Below are positions 25,146 to 35,085 of a DNA stretch of 64,000 nt, piece after piece. The translations under genes and the position numbers were made by a program. Under the pieces are notes generated by a model that saw nothing but the letters and a program-made list of their open reading frames with translations, made no database searches and was not told the origin of the DNA. Location of the stretch: contig CAVERH010000010.1 in NCBI GenBank assembly GCA_963618065.1, positions 3,615 to 67,614 of the forward strand, read 5' to 3'. Numbering within the stretch: position 1 is the stretch's first letter; each line of letters opens with the position of its first letter. This DNA comes from Suilimivivens sp963618065. GTDB taxonomy: Bacteria > Bacillota > Clostridia > Lachnospirales > Lachnospiraceae.

Positions 25146-27935
25146 CTATGTACCGGCTTTTTTGCCCTGTCCTTTGTAAAAAAGAAAGACACAGGCAAGC
25201 GCTGCAAGTCCGAGCGCCAGAAACCACTTCGGATGAATCAGATCTCCGGTATCCGGAGTATTATCCTTAATTCCGCCACGAATGATGGCCTTACCGTTGC
25301 TGACCACTCCTGTTCCACCAAAGCCGTCATATTCATAAATGCCATAGGGCGAAAAATGACTGGTTGTAAAGCGGATCTTATTCTCTCCGTTGCTTTCGAC
25401 GATCTCATAATTGACCGCTTCCAGCTGTCCATCGTCATCCAGTGTTACCACGTGCATCTGATCGGTTAAAATGCCATCTGGAACCGACAGCTCTACGGTT
25501 GCAGTCTGCTTTCCAAGCTTATGAATCGGAACCGTATCGGTCTCATCCATCAGAGAGATTTCATACGCCTGCAGCTTCGAAGGAGTACGTCCTCCATATA
25601 ATTCCCCGTAAGCATCACTGATGTTTGCAGCTGCATCCTCCGATTCCCGGATATGAAGAATAAAGGCTTCCTCACTTCCCGGGATCGTAATGTCATGCAC
25701 GACATCCGATGTCTTGCTTACTCCCTGATTCTGCGCAAGCAGGATTCCCTGCTCATCATAAATATTTCCCTGATATCCATAAATGCCATCCTGCAGAATC
25801 GTGTTTTCAAAATCAGAAACACCTGCTGGTACAATCACTTTATTTAAGTTTCCGGAAAATGCATAGGTCCGGTCTTCTTTATTCAACGCACGGGAAGAAT
25901 CGGTTCCATAGGTCAGCTTCGGAAGTGTCGTTCCTTCCATGGTGACCGTATCGGTTCCACCACTCAGATCGTACGCAGCAATCCCGATTTCTTCTACCGA
26001 AGAAGGAATCGTTACATTGGATAAGGCGCATCCCTGAAATGCTCCGGCTCCGATTGATTTCATATTCTTTCCACCATTTACCGTGGTCAGGTTATGACAG
26101 CCTTTAAATGCATCCTCGCCAATCGTTTCTACGGTATCCGGCAGATTCACGGCTGTAATTCCCATATGATCCCGGAATACACCATCGCTGATATGCTTTA
26201 CCCCACTTGGAATATTAATGATACTGTCCGATCCCAGGTATCCGATCAGGATACCGTCTCCTGCTACCACAAACGGATAGGTCGCAGAATGATTGTTCTC
26301 TAAGAACGGTGTTTTGGAAAACGCATAATCATCGATCTCCGTCACAGAGGAAGGAATCTGCACGGACTGCAGGTTATCACAATGATAAAACGCACCATAA
26401 CCAATCTTCGTTACTCCCTCCGGAATCACAATCGATTGAAGCCCGCTTCTTGCGAAAGCAAAGTCACCGATTTCTGTAATTCCTTCCGGAAATTCATAGG
26501 AAGTAAGCTCTGCATTCTGATAATAAGCCTGGGATGCGATCTTGTCCTGAACAACGGTATATTTTGGGAAACCTTTTCCCTTCTCAGCATTGTCTGCAAG
26601 CAGGTTTCCGATGGATCCGTCGGAAGTGCTCTGCGAAGCAGCATCATTCTGTGGCTGTTCCTCTCCTCCAAGCTGTGATAAGTCAAGTGTTGCATTCTGC
26701 ACCGGCATGCCCTGCTGTACATTCGCCTTGCCGTTATCAATAAAAACAAGTGCCCGTCCTGTCACAATACTGGACTGTCCAAGCAGCACCTGATTCTCTA
26801 CTGTTTCAGAAGCAGTGGTCATCGTCGGAATCGGTGTCGGAGCTGTACCGGTTCCCATATCAGAAGTCTCCGGCTGACCTGATGCAGCTGCTGTCTGTTC
26901 TGGACTTGCTGTTGCTGTATCTCCAGATGCTGCAGCCGTTCCACCGGCATCCGGTGCTGTCGTGGCTGCGGAACTGTTCTGTGACTGATTCGTACCGGTA
27001 AGATTCTGTGGCTGTACCGTCTGTGCCTGCTGCACATCAGCATATTCCACCTGTTCTACCGGTGTCTTCTGCATGGTCTGTGCATAATTCCAAGCATAAG
27101 TCCCCTCTTTCGCACTGAGATTCACATACGGACAGCCGTCAAAAGCCGTATCCTGAATATTGGTTACGGATTCCGGGACCTCCACATGCTGTAAGCTCAC
27201 ACAGTCTTCAAATGCCTTGGCTCCAATACTCTGCGTTGGCAGATGTATCGAAACCTCTGTCAGATTATTGCAATTTGAGAATGCATAAGAAGGAACCTCA
27301 TAAAGGCCGCTTCCCAACTGTACCTTCTTAAGGGAATCATTGCCCCAGAAGGCATATGCCATGATTGTCTTCACATCATTGGTCAGATTTAGCGATTCCT
27401 TCTGTGAAGACGGCAGAAGAAAATACAGGGTTTCATGATCCTTTCCATACAGAATTCCATCTTCCATAAATAAATAAGGATTGGAATCCGATACCTTAAA
27501 ATCCGTCAGTGCCTTATCCCCTGCAAAAACACCGCTTCCAAGCTTCTTCACTCCGGAGCCGATCGACACATGGGTAAGAGCTGTATCATTGCTGAATGCG
27601 CCTGCATCAATCTGTTCCACGCCATCCCCGATGTTCACTGTACGCAGATAATCACAGTTTGCAAAGGCACCGTTCTCAATCTGCTTTACTTTCCCATCAA
27701 TATTAACCTTCACAATATTGTTATTGTTGGCAAAAGCCTCTTCTCCAATGATCTGTACATCATCCGGAATAGACACGACCTCCGCCGTGCCTGAATATCG
27801 AAGCAGCTTATTTCCTTCCATTTGAAAATCAGATGCAGTGCCTGCCGCCTCCGCATCTGATACCGGTACCTGGGTTACTGCTACTGCGGTCAGCAATAGC
27901 AGCACCCCGATTGTTTTTGAAATCTTTTTATTCAT
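25146..27935 (-). CDS. BspA-type leucine-rich-repeat surface protein with variant sorting tail
   Basis: 929 aa exported protein. The N-terminal signal peptide is hydrophobic TIGVLLLLTAVAVTQVPVSDAEAA. LRR_5 repeats (about residues 40-280 and 480-700), of the type IGEEAFANNNNIVKVNI, are split by an Ala/Thr/Pro-rich spacer (about 310-390). The C-terminus is a sorting-signal-like tail: TPDTGD, then IHPKWF, a TM segment (LALGLAALACVFLFY) and KGQGKK. The nominal first codon at 27944 is a GTG inside the AAGGTGG ribosome site, so the ATG at 27935 is chosen. It follows the larger LRR gene by 10 bp. BspA-type LRR proteins often mediate adhesion; the ligand is unknown. Confidence 0.9.
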   Translation of the reverse strand: MNKKISKTIGVLLLLTAVAVTQVPVSDAEAAGTASDFQMEGNKLLRYSGTAEVVSIPDDVQIIGEEAFANNNNIVKVNIDGKVKQIENGAFANCDYLRTVNIGDGVEQIDAGAFSNDTALTHVSIGSGVKKLGSGVFAGDKALTDFKVSDSNPYLFMEDGILYGKDHETLYFLLPSSQKESLNLTNDVKTIMAYAFWGNDSLKKVQLGSGLYEVPSYAFSNCNNLTEVSIHLPTQSIGAKAFEDCVSLQHVEVPESVTNIQDTAFDGCPYVNLSAKEGTYAWNYAQTMQKTPVEQVEYADVQQAQTVQPQNLTGTNQSQNSSAATTAPDAGGTAAASGDTATASPEQTAAASGQPETSDMGTGTAPTPIPTMTTASETVENQVLLGQSSIVTGRALVFIDNGKANVQQGMPVQNATLDLSQLGGEEQPQNDAASQSTSDGSIGNLLADNAEKGKGFPKYTVVQDKIASQAYYQNAELTSYEFPEGITEIGDFAFARSGLQSIVIPEGVTKIGYGAFYHCDNLQSVQIPSSVTEIDDYAFSKTPFLENNHSATYPFVVAGDGILIGYLGSDSIINIPSGVKHISDGVFRDHMGITAVNLPDTVETIGEDAFKGCHNLTTVNGGKNMKSIGAGAFQGCALSNVTIPSSVEEIGIAAYDLSGGTDTVTMEGTTLPKLTYGTDSSRALNKEDRTYAFSGNLNKVIVPAGVSDFENTILQDGIYGYQGNIYDEQGILLAQNQGVSKTSDVVHDITIPGSEEAFILHIRESEDAAANISDAYGELYGGRTPSKLQAYEISLMDETDTVPIHKLGKQTATVELSVPDGILTDQMHVVTLDDDGQLEAVNYEIVESNGENKIRFTTSHFSPYGIYEYDGFGGTGVVSNGKAIIRGGIKDNTPDTGDLIHPKWFLALGLAALACVFLFYKGQGKKAGT

Positions 27936-27945
27936 ACCATCCACC

Positions 27946-30900
27946 TTATGCCGTTCTGGTCTTAGGCACTTTCCGGTCTCTCTTGAAGAATAGGATCAGG
28001 GAGAGGCTGGCAAGTCCTAATGCAAGGAACCACTTCGGATGAATCGGATCTCCGGTCTTCGGAGTTGCATCAATTGTTCCTGCGGTCAGATTTGCGGTAT
28101 CTACATAAATCACATAGGGTGAAAAATGTGTTGCGGTAAAGTTCACACAGGGAACACCATCCACCGTTGTAAATCTGGTATTCAGATCTTCAATGGTTCC
28201 TCCCAGTGTGGACGCCACTTTATTATTTCCTGCGTACTGTGCCAGATCATCCGGCAGCGGCAACGTAATATTTACAGAAATTCCCGAAGTATCTGCGATC
28301 TTGGTTCTTCCTGTGGAGTCATACAGACTGATGTCCATCGGTAAATACTTCACTCTGCTGATATCTCCGAATTTGGCCTGTAATGCCTGTACAGCCAGAT
28401 CATTTGCAGTCTGGTCTTCGGTTACCTTAACCACGAAGTTATCGGTAGATCCTGCTACGGTCGCACCTGCAAGATTCGTATTGGAAATACCAGGCTTCGT
28501 TACTTCTACGGTCGTTCCGCTGCTGCGGTTCGAATTGCTTCCAGAGCTTCCGTTCGATGAAGAGCCTCCTCCGCTTGAGGAACCCCCTGTACTATTGCTG
28601 TTCCCTGACGTATTTGAAGAGGAAGTGCTTCCTGTCTTATAGGTCGCTGTAATTGCAACATTAGCCGCCGGCATGGTAAAGGTTGTTGAGGTAGCTTCAG
28701 CATTTGCAAAGCCAACACCTGCTGTAGAGGTTGTCCACTTGTCAAATTCTTTGCCAACACCCATATCATATGCATTCAGCGCAACAATGGCTCCTGCCGC
28801 ATAGCTTCCGCTTCCGCTGCCTCCGGATACACTTACCGTGTACTTCTTCGTATTATCGCCGTTGTTATTACTGCTGCTTCCGGAGGTAGAGGACGGCGAA
28901 GGTGAAGCACTCTTTGATGCACTTGAGCTCGGAGATGCGCTTGCGCTTGTGGAGTTCTTTTCGTAGGATGCATAATAAACTTTATCTTCTGTTATATTCG
29001 TAAAATCTTTAGGAATCCAGCTGATAAATGTATAACCGGATACCGTCGGTGCAGCAGGTGGTGTCACTGTTTCTTTATCATTTACCGAATAAGTAGCCAC
29101 AACACTTCCATCTCTTCCGTAGAAGGTGCATTTATGTCTGCTGGAATCACCGGAATTATCCTTGTAATAAGCCACACAGATCAAATCTTCTGTAACTCCT
29201 GTCGGTGAAGGTCTCCATTCCACAAAGGTATATCCCTCATGGGTGAGCGGTGTCGGAGGATTGCCATTCTTTCCGGCTTCTACGGTTTCCTTACTCATTA
29301 CTGTACTGGTCACACCATCTACATAGGTTACCGAATAAGCAGCTCCGCTGTACTGTGCGTAATACGTACCATCTTCAATGACATACTTATATCCATCCGA
29401 GTCCCAACCGGTAAAGGTTAATCCATCATGCTCTTTCGGAGTCGGTTCCTTGGCTTCTTCGCCATACATTACCGTCTGTTCTGACAGAGTACTGAAATCA
29501 ACTCCATCCTTAAATACTACCTTATAATATTCATAAGCCTTCGTATTAATATAGTAATATTTATCTGCATAAGTATTGGCAAAGCTGTCGTCCGGACAGT
29601 TAAATGTAATATTGCGGTGTCCACTGGAAACATTCTTAATTGTTGGATTACTGTCTGTGTCCAGAATAATTTCACCATCTGCATCTTCTTCTACATTAGC
29701 AAATGCCTGCAGCTCAATCAGGGTTGACTTATCCGGTATACGCACATTTGCAACTGAGCTGTTCCAGAACGCTCCCTTATCTATACTCTTTACCGTTCCA
29801 TTCGGAAGAATCACAGTGGATAACCGATCCGTCTGCGCAAAGCATTGTTCCGGAATACTGGTTACGCTCGAAGAGCTTAAATCCACAGTTACAATTTCAT
29901 CACAATCCTTAAAGGCTTCCGGCATAATTGTCGTAATACCGGCTAACTCATCCGGTCCAACCTGTGTATTGCTGACCTCCTGTAATAAACCTCTGCCTTC
30001 CAGACATTCTACAATGGTGTCCTTGACGCCATCGGTTGTTCCATAAATAATGGCCTCTTCACAGGTAAAGTTCGGATTGTCGGTAAATACAACATTCGAT
30101 AATCCGGTACATCCTGCAAACGGTCTCTTACCAAGTTCACTGACAGAACTTCCAATTCCTACATTAACAAGGTTTTCACCACAATTTTTAAAAGCATAGT
30201 CATCGATTTTCGTCCCACCATTCATCCAGAAACCGGTAAGACCTGTACAGCCTGCAAATGTATAAGGCTCAATCGTTTCAACCGTATTACAGGTTACCGA
30301 TTCTACCTTGGTATTCGGATTCGCCTTCGTTCCACCGCTTACCACCTTTCCGTCCGAATCAAGATCCGAGAAAATTCCGGACTTAATTGCTGTAATGCCA
30401 GCCGGTAATACCGGATTCAGCGCAGAATTTACAATTGCCATCTGATCTTCGGTCGGTCTGTTTGAAGCATCCTTATTCGGAAGCCATAGTTCATAGGCAG
30501 CCGTTGCCTCTTGGGCAGCTTTAACCATCTCATCTGTGATATACGGGTAGGAATCTTTCGTATATAACTTCAATTCATCATACTTCGGATAATCAATCAG
30601 TTCATTCTTCTGTGTATCCTGATTATACTGCACGGTCAGATTGGTCGGCCATCCACTATAAAATGTAATATAGGTTGTTGGCTGTGTTCCACGGTTAATA
30701 TTGTTGTTCGGGTTCATCGCATACTGGAATGTCGGTGAACTCTCCGAAATTGTTCCGGTAAAAGTGAGGGACGGCTTTGCATCCAGTGTTGCAGGACATC
30801 CCTGTACGTGAAGCAGCGGATCTACTACCTGTGTATTAAACGCACCATCCTGAATGACCAGATTACTGTTTTCCGGCTGTTCAAAAATAACATGCTTCAG

Positions 30901-32982
30901 ATTATGACATCCCTCAAATGCACCGCTCTCAATCAAGGTAATGCTACTTGGAATTGTTACTTTCTCGAGGAAACATTTGTGCTTAAAGCTGTCTGAGGAA
31001 AGTTCCAAAATACCATACGCACCAATCTTGCTTGGAATTTCTACTTCTTTACACTGATCATCAATGTCCATTTCCAGAAGCTGTCCATAGCTGTTAATGA
31101 TAAATGTATTGGAATGTGATGGTGTTTCCGGACAGGCAACTACTCTTTCATACTTATCTTCATCCAGATATTTAAAGGATGCAGAGTGAATCTTCGCCGT
31201 TAAATGAATCGGTGAATCGGTATCACTATATGCGGCAATCTTACTTGGTCCTTCAAAATAAAAACTGTCCGAAACCACATCTAAAAACTGGTTAATTTCA
31301 TCATCCGGATGCGTGCTCTTATCATGTTCTTCTACTGTCTTGCTTACTTCATAAGTACTATGGCTCATTCCATCGATGATATCCAGCTCGGTATTCTGCA
31401 CCTTGATAAACTGCAGACTGGAACATCCATTGAAGTACCGGATCGGAATTCCATTTTTCTCATCCGTCGGCAACCCCTGGGAATCCTGATAAAAACTCGT
31501 CGGGAACGTAATACTGGAAAGGCCGGAACAGTTCTGGAATATCATGTATCCCAATCCATTCAACTGTACATTATTTCCATTACCACATAATTCAATCGTT
31601 TCAAGTGCTGAACAGCCGCTAAAGCAATAATCCCCAATAGCTTCTACACCTATTGGTATCGTGATATCCTTTAATGCACGGCAATTCTGAAAAGCCTTTC
31701 TACCAATAACTGAAATTCTGGAGAATAATTCCATATTACAGTTTTTCATATTGATACAATTTTCAAAAGCAGAATTTCCGATTGTATTCAAACCATTGCC
31801 AAGTGTTACGCTTTCAATACCGCCACAACCATAAAAAGCTGCATCTCCAATTCCTACCAGGTTGTCTCCAATAGTCAGATTAACAATCTGTGTTTTTCCG
31901 GCAAAAACTCCTTTTGCCTTTGATGCATCATCTTCCGGATTCACTGTGCCATCGATCGTCCATTCACCATCTTTGCCAACCAGATACTGTCTGCCGATAT
32001 ATAAAACTTTAGCATCATGAATTCTTTGTTTTTCCGGCGAAAGAGCTAATGCAAACTTATCCACATCATTCAGATCAACGATGGAAGTCGTTGAGTCATT
32101 CCAATAATATAATTCGCTGTCCTTTAAGCCAATCCAAGGCTCCTGATTATCATAGTCACAGGTACTCATCGAATCAATCATAATCGGAAACGTTTCATAC
32201 TTCTGTGTATCCGTCTGTTCCACTTCTTCTCCGTCAACGTTTTCCTTCCAGGTCTTAGTAACAACAAACCAGTAGGTATCATCCTGCTTTTCCATGGACT
32301 CTGTCCATGTTTTGACGATTCCGTCCACATCCGCTTTACTGTAGGTATCCGTAAATGAAGGGGAAATTTCTACTATCGTTGTTCCGATAGCCGGATTCCC
32401 AGGATCTTTCGAAGATTTAAACAACGGTTCTCCATAATCGTTTTCCTTCTGCGTTCTGGTTTTATAATAAAGGAATTCATCGGATCTGTTCACTGCACAA
32501 TATCCGGTGCTGGTCGTATTTGCTGTATATTTCTTATATGCATCCACGGTTTCCGGAATGGTCAGACTATTATTCGGTAAATTATTAATCGTTGCGCCAA
32601 GAATAACGGCAACCTGATCGGCCTCTCCTGCCGGTCTTACAAAGGCAAACTGGAAATTCACATTTCCGCTTGTACCAGTTGTATAAATTGATGCGCTCTG
32701 ATCCACAAATGGGACCTTGCTTTGCCATGATACCGGCGCTTCCGCACCGTTGACCTGATCATAACTGCTCATATTTGCATCTGTATAATTAACAACCTTT
32801 ATTCTGGTCTGATCCGAATACGACACAGCCTGTACTGCAATGTCATTGTCACCCTCATCTGCGCTTACCCCCGTCACCGGAATCGCAGCAACTACAATAG
32901 CGGAAACCATCAGCAGTGCGCCGATTGTTTTCCGGATCTGTCTTCTTAATTTTCTGTTTTTCTTTCTTGCAACTTTTGTCAT
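27946..32982 (-). CDS. Giant leucine-rich-repeat surface protein with InlB-type B-repeats and sorting tail
   Basis: 1678 aa. A Lys/Arg-rich N-terminus and signal peptide (TIGALLMVSAIVVAAIPVTGVSA) are followed by a long N-region, LRR_5 repeats in at least three blocks (about 350-520, 640-720, 870-1130), then three Listeria/Bacteroides-type repeats (about 1170-1370, ending in GYTFVEW or GYTFISW). A divergent repeat (ending in AITATYKTG) follows between Ser-rich linkers. The C-terminus is TPKTGD, IHPKWF, a TM segment and KRDRK, nearly the same tail as the neighbouring LRR protein. It is 64 bp downstream of the class B sortase, its likely anchoring enzyme. Adhesion to host or matrix is an inference from the family. 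Confidence 0.9.
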   Translation of the reverse strand: MTKVARKKNRKLRRQIRKTIGALLMVSAIVVAAIPVTGVSADEGDNDIAVQAVSYSDQTRIKVVNYTDANMSSYDQVNGAEAPVSWQSKVPFVDQSASIYTTGTSGNVNFQFAFVRPAGEADQVAVILGATINNLPNNSLTIPETVDAYKKYTANTTSTGYCAVNRSDEFLYYKTRTQKENDYGEPLFKSSKDPGNPAIGTTIVEISPSFTDTYSKADVDGIVKTWTESMEKQDDTYWFVVTKTWKENVDGEEVEQTDTQKYETFPIMIDSMSTCDYDNQEPWIGLKDSELYYWNDSTTSIVDLNDVDKFALALSPEKQRIHDAKVLYIGRQYLVGKDGEWTIDGTVNPEDDASKAKGVFAGKTQIVNLTIGDNLVGIGDAAFYGCGGIESVTLGNGLNTIGNSAFENCINMKNCNMELFSRISVIGRKAFQNCRALKDITIPIGVEAIGDYCFSGCSALETIELCGNGNNVQLNGLGYMIFQNCSGLSSITFPTSFYQDSQGLPTDEKNGIPIRYFNGCSSLQFIKVQNTELDIIDGMSHSTYEVSKTVEEHDKSTHPDDEINQFLDVVSDSFYFEGPSKIAAYSDTDSPIHLTAKIHSASFKYLDEDKYERVVACPETPSHSNTFIINSYGQLLEMDIDDQCKEVEIPSKIGAYGILELSSDSFKHKCFLEKVTIPSSITLIESGAFEGCHNLKHVIFEQPENSNLVIQDGAFNTQVVDPLLHVQGCPATLDAKPSLTFTGTISESSPTFQYAMNPNNNINRGTQPTTYITFYSGWPTNLTVQYNQDTQKNELIDYPKYDELKLYTKDSYPYITDEMVKAAQEATAAYELWLPNKDASNRPTEDQMAIVNSALNPVLPAGITAIKSGIFSDLDSDGKVVSGGTKANPNTKVESVTCNTVETIEPYTFAGCTGLTGFWMNGGTKIDDYAFKNCGENLVNVGIGSSVSELGKRPFAGCTGLSNVVFTDNPNFTCEEAIIYGTTDGVKDTIVECLEGRGLLQEVSNTQVGPDELAGITTIMPEAFKDCDEIVTVDLSSSSVTSIPEQCFAQTDRLSTVILPNGTVKSIDKGAFWNSSVANVRIPDKSTLIELQAFANVEEDADGEIILDTDSNPTIKNVSSGHRNITFNCPDDSFANTYADKYYYINTKAYEYYKVVFKDGVDFSTLSEQTVMYGEEAKEPTPKEHDGLTFTGWDSDGYKYVIEDGTYYAQYSGAAYSVTYVDGVTSTVMSKETVEAGKNGNPPTPLTHEGYTFVEWRPSPTGVTEDLICVAYYKDNSGDSSRHKCTFYGRDGSVVATYSVNDKETVTPPAAPTVSGYTFISWIPKDFTNITEDKVYYASYEKNSTSASASPSSSASKSASPSPSSTSGSSSNNNGDNTKKYTVSVSGGSGSGSYAAGAIVALNAYDMGVGKEFDKWTTSTAGVGFANAEATSTTFTMPAANVAITATYKTGSTSSSNTSGNSNSTGGSSSGGGSSSNGSSGSNSNRSSGTTVEVTKPGISNTNLAGATVAGSTDNFVVKVTEDQTANDLAVQALQAKFGDISRVKYLPMDISLYDSTGRTKIADTSGISVNITLPLPDDLAQYAGNNKVASTLGGTIEDLNTRFTTVDGVPCVNFTATHFSPYVIYVDTANLTAGTIDATPKTGDPIHPKWFLALGLASLSLILFFKRDRKVPKTRTA

Positions 32983-33046
32983 CGAAAAACCAAGCCTTTC
33001 TTTTACAATGCCTTCTTTATCACGAACAGATTGATTTGCGAATTGT

Positions 33047-34261
33047 TCAGCTTATCCTCTTGGCTACCACAACGAAACGGCCATCCGTCTGAGAGTTGTC
33101 ACAGGTAGATAACGTCAGGAGGCTGTCTCCGAATTCTGCCGTCACACCGGTATCATATAAACTCAACGCACTCATTTCCTGCATATAGGAATTGAATTCC
33201 GTTTCGGAATTTGCCTCAATAAACTGATAATACTTAAAAACAATATCATCCTCATTATAAACCTGTGAACGGAATACATACATCACCTGATACTGTGCCT
33301 TTTCATAGATCGTGTCAAACGTAATGACAGAATGCTTCTTCCCATAGGATTCCTTGGCATATTTCTGCAGATTACCGAACATGTTACCCGATTTCATATG
33401 ATGTCCGTAAACAATCATATTCGTGGAACGGGGATATACACTGCAATTATAATCAAGAAAAATGCTTCCATTCTTGTCGTATTCCTGGTTGTAATTATGA
33501 TCCAGATAATAGGTATTATCCGAAGTCTGCATGACAGGGTAATCTATATTTGTATCGTCAATTTTGAGCCATCCGATTAGCTTTTTATTCTTATTATATA
33601 AAGTTTCATACTCGGGAAGGATGTCAGGAAGCCGGACGGCTGATTTATGTAAGGAAAAGGTATTCTGCTCCTGCTGTGCCCCGGAGGTTAACGCATCACT
33701 TCCCTTAAGAGCTGCCAGCTGATCATAATCCATGCTTGTCCGCGCACTGAAATAATAATATACGAAAAAGTATCCGAGACTTGCGGCTGCAACGATTGAT
33801 GCAAGAATCATAATCTTTTTCCGCATCTTTTCTGCTCTCTGTAACTCTTTCAGCGCTTCCTTTTCAATTGCCGCCTGGTATTTTGCGTCATTCTCAGTAT
33901 TCACTGCTTCTGAGCCTGGTGTCTTCCTGCCCGCTGAAGCTGTCCCCCTTGCTCCCTTTTGCAGCGTACCCTTCCCGGCTTTCTTGCGAAAATGTTTTTG
34001 CTCTTTTCTTTGTACAGAAGAATTCTTTTTCATCTGCTCCAGCTTTTCATAGACCTCATCATCAAAATGAGTTCCGATGATGGTTTCGAACCGGTAGACT
34101 CCGACCTGCATCTCATTGAACAGGCCTTCTAACTGCTTTTTATTATTGAAATCCACATGTGCCCTGATCTCGTCAATCTTCTTCTGATCCCTCAGAGCTG
34201 CCTCATAATCTGCCCTGGTACGAAAACGCACGCCCCCCACTGACAGGTTTTCTGAAGTCAT
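33047..34261 (-). CDS. Class B sortase with long cytoplasmic N-terminal region
   Basis: Cysteine transpeptidase that anchors surface proteins to peptidoglycan. The protein is 404 aa. A cytoplasmic, charged region (about 1-147) with Lys/Glu-rich stretches precedes one TM (KIMILASIVAAASLGYFFVYYYF, about 148-170). The catalytic domain follows, with His in MIVYGHHMKSGNMFGNL, Cys387 in TLSTC and Arg395 in DGRFVVV. The SrtB-like fold is suggested by NIDYPVMQT and YLDHNYN. Class B sortases are usually about 250 aa, so the N-terminal extension is unusual. It lies immediately upstream of two proteins sharing a TGDxIHPKWF tail, which are probably its substrates. Confidence 0.93.
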   Translation of the reverse strand: MTSENLSVGGVRFRTRADYEAALRDQKKIDEIRAHVDFNNKKQLEGLFNEMQVGVYRFETIIGTHFDDEVYEKLEQMKKNSSVQRKEQKHFRKKAGKGTLQKGARGTASAGRKTPGSEAVNTENDAKYQAAIEKEALKELQRAEKMRKKIMILASIVAAASLGYFFVYYYFSARTSMDYDQLAALKGSDALTSGAQQEQNTFSLHKSAVRLPDILPEYETLYNKNKKLIGWLKIDDTNIDYPVMQTSDNTYYLDHNYNQEYDKNGSIFLDYNCSVYPRSTNMIVYGHHMKSGNMFGNLQKYAKESYGKKHSVITFDTIYEKAQYQVMYVFRSQVYNEDDIVFKYYQFIEANSETEFNSYMQEMSALSLYDTGVTAEFGDSLLTLSTCDNSQTDGRFVVVAKRIS

Positions 34262-34294
34262 GGCATAAATACTCCTTTAATTAAACACTAATAT

Positions 34295-34549
34295 TTATTT
34301 CGTCTCTTCGTATGCCTGCCGTACTGCCTTGCATAGCTGGTCAGCACAGGAGGTCGGCTTAAATCCACAGGTATTTCCAAGAAGCTTGCTTTCGATGTAG
34401 TCTACGGTACATCCATCCACCAGCTTGGAAACGGCCTTCAGATTTCCGTTACAGCCTCCGGTAAATTCCACATTGGAAATCACATCTCCATCAATATCAA
34501 AATTAATCTGCATTGCACATACACCTGACGGCTTATAACTATATCTCAT
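34295..34549 (-). CDS. TSCPD-domain protein (TIGR03905 type)
   Basis: 84 aa small protein with conserved Cys and the signature PTSCADQLCKAV near the C-terminus, preceded by GGCNGNLKAVSKLVDG. The same small domain is found as a C-terminal extension of some ribonucleotide reductases; the stand-alone form has no assigned function. It has a strong ribosome site (TAGGAGGAG). It is 33 bp upstream of the sortase and may share its transcript, but I see no functional link. Confidence 0.85.
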   Translation of the reverse strand: MRYSYKPSGVCAMQINFDIDGDVISNVEFTGGCNGNLKAVSKLVDGCTVDYIESKLLGNTCGFKPTSCADQLCKAVRQAYEETK

Positions 34550-34660
34550 ATTCTCTTACTCCTCCTAAATCATATTTGATGCTTTACCATCAATCAGAAT
34601 AGTTTTCAGCATCTATATCCTTTAATAAAAATAACACAAAAAAATTTATGCTGCAACTGA

Positions 34661-34689
34661 AACACATACAAGCTTTCCTACATATGATA
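34661..34689 (+). promoter_or_regulatory. Candidate SigK-like promoter of the high-cysteine gene
   Basis: Plus strand: ACA at 34662-34664, 16-bp spacer, CATATGATA at 34681-34689. This fits the mother-cell sigma-K pattern (AC, 16-17 bp, CATAnnnTA). It matches a short consensus only, so it is a candidate. Confidence 0.35.
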
Positions 34690-34725
34690 TAGCATAAATA
34701 AAACAAATACCCCTGGAGGTAACTT

Positions 34726-34971
34726 ATGAGCGATTTAACAGCAACATCCTGCGGATGCGGATCAAACAACAACAATAACGGATGTGGATGCAGCATTCTC
34801 TGGATTATCCTTCTTCTGTCCTTCTGCGGCAACGGCAGCGGATGTGGAACCGGTCTGTTTAATGGCGATTCTGATTGTGGATGCAGTATTCTCTGGATCA
34901 TCCTCCTTCTGTCCTTCTGTGGCAACGGTCTTGGTACAAACAACAACTCCGGCTGTGGTTGCGGATGCTGA
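34726..34971 (+). CDS. Small high-cysteine, glycine-rich hydrophobic protein
   Basis: 81 aa, about 15% Cys plus many Gly and Asn. It is built of an internal duplication: the block CGCSILWIILLLSFCGNG occurs twice (about residues 20-37 and 51-68), separated by a Gly/Asp linker, and it ends in GCGCGC. It resembles the short proteins named 'chorion class high-cysteine HCB' in Clostridia annotations, whose function is unknown. Start ATG follows GGAGG by six bases. The opposite strand is open as well (34590-34979), but that frame is a Pro/His-rich shadow. A sigma-K-like promoter upstream and a terminator at 35002 mark it as its own transcription unit; a spore-coat role is an inference. Confidence 0.8.
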   Translation: MSDLTATSCGCGSNNNNNGCGCSILWIILLLSFCGNGSGCGTGLFNGDSDCGCSILWIILLLSFCGNGLGTNNNSGCGCGC

Positions 34972-35001
34972 TTTCTCATTTCTTTTTACCCCTTCTTCAG
35001 A

Positions 35002-35027
35002 AGTAGGCTCTGCGGAGCCTACTTTTC
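35002..35027 (+). terminator. Terminator after the high-cysteine gene
   Basis: Perfect 9-bp stem AGTAGGCTC/GAGCCTACT with a TGCG loop followed by TTTTCT. About 30 bases after the stop codon. Confidence 0.8.
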
Positions 35028-35028
35028 T

Positions 35029-35058
35029 GCATAAAGGAAGAAGCGTTGCGCATAAAAT
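35029..35058 (+). promoter_or_regulatory. Candidate SigE-like promoter of the 35.1 kb gene pair
   Basis: GCATAAA at 35029-35035, 15-bp spacer, CATAAAAT at 35051-35058. This resembles sigma-E (kmATAtt and CATACAAT types). Sequence support is weak because the motifs are short and AT-rich. Confidence 0.3.
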
Positions 35059-35085
35059 GAACTATAACCAGGCAAAGGAGTCTGT

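Noticed and set aside
27280..32700. Repeated segments of LRR genes as possible CRISPR or tandem DNA repeats
   Set aside because: The repeats are at the protein level (LRR_5 units) and diverge at the DNA level; there are no constant repeat-spacer units.
34590..34979. 129-aa minus-strand open frame opposite the high-cysteine gene
   Set aside because: Pro/His-rich composition comes from the repeat on the other strand. The plus-strand gene has a strong ribosome site, a terminator and a recognisable type.
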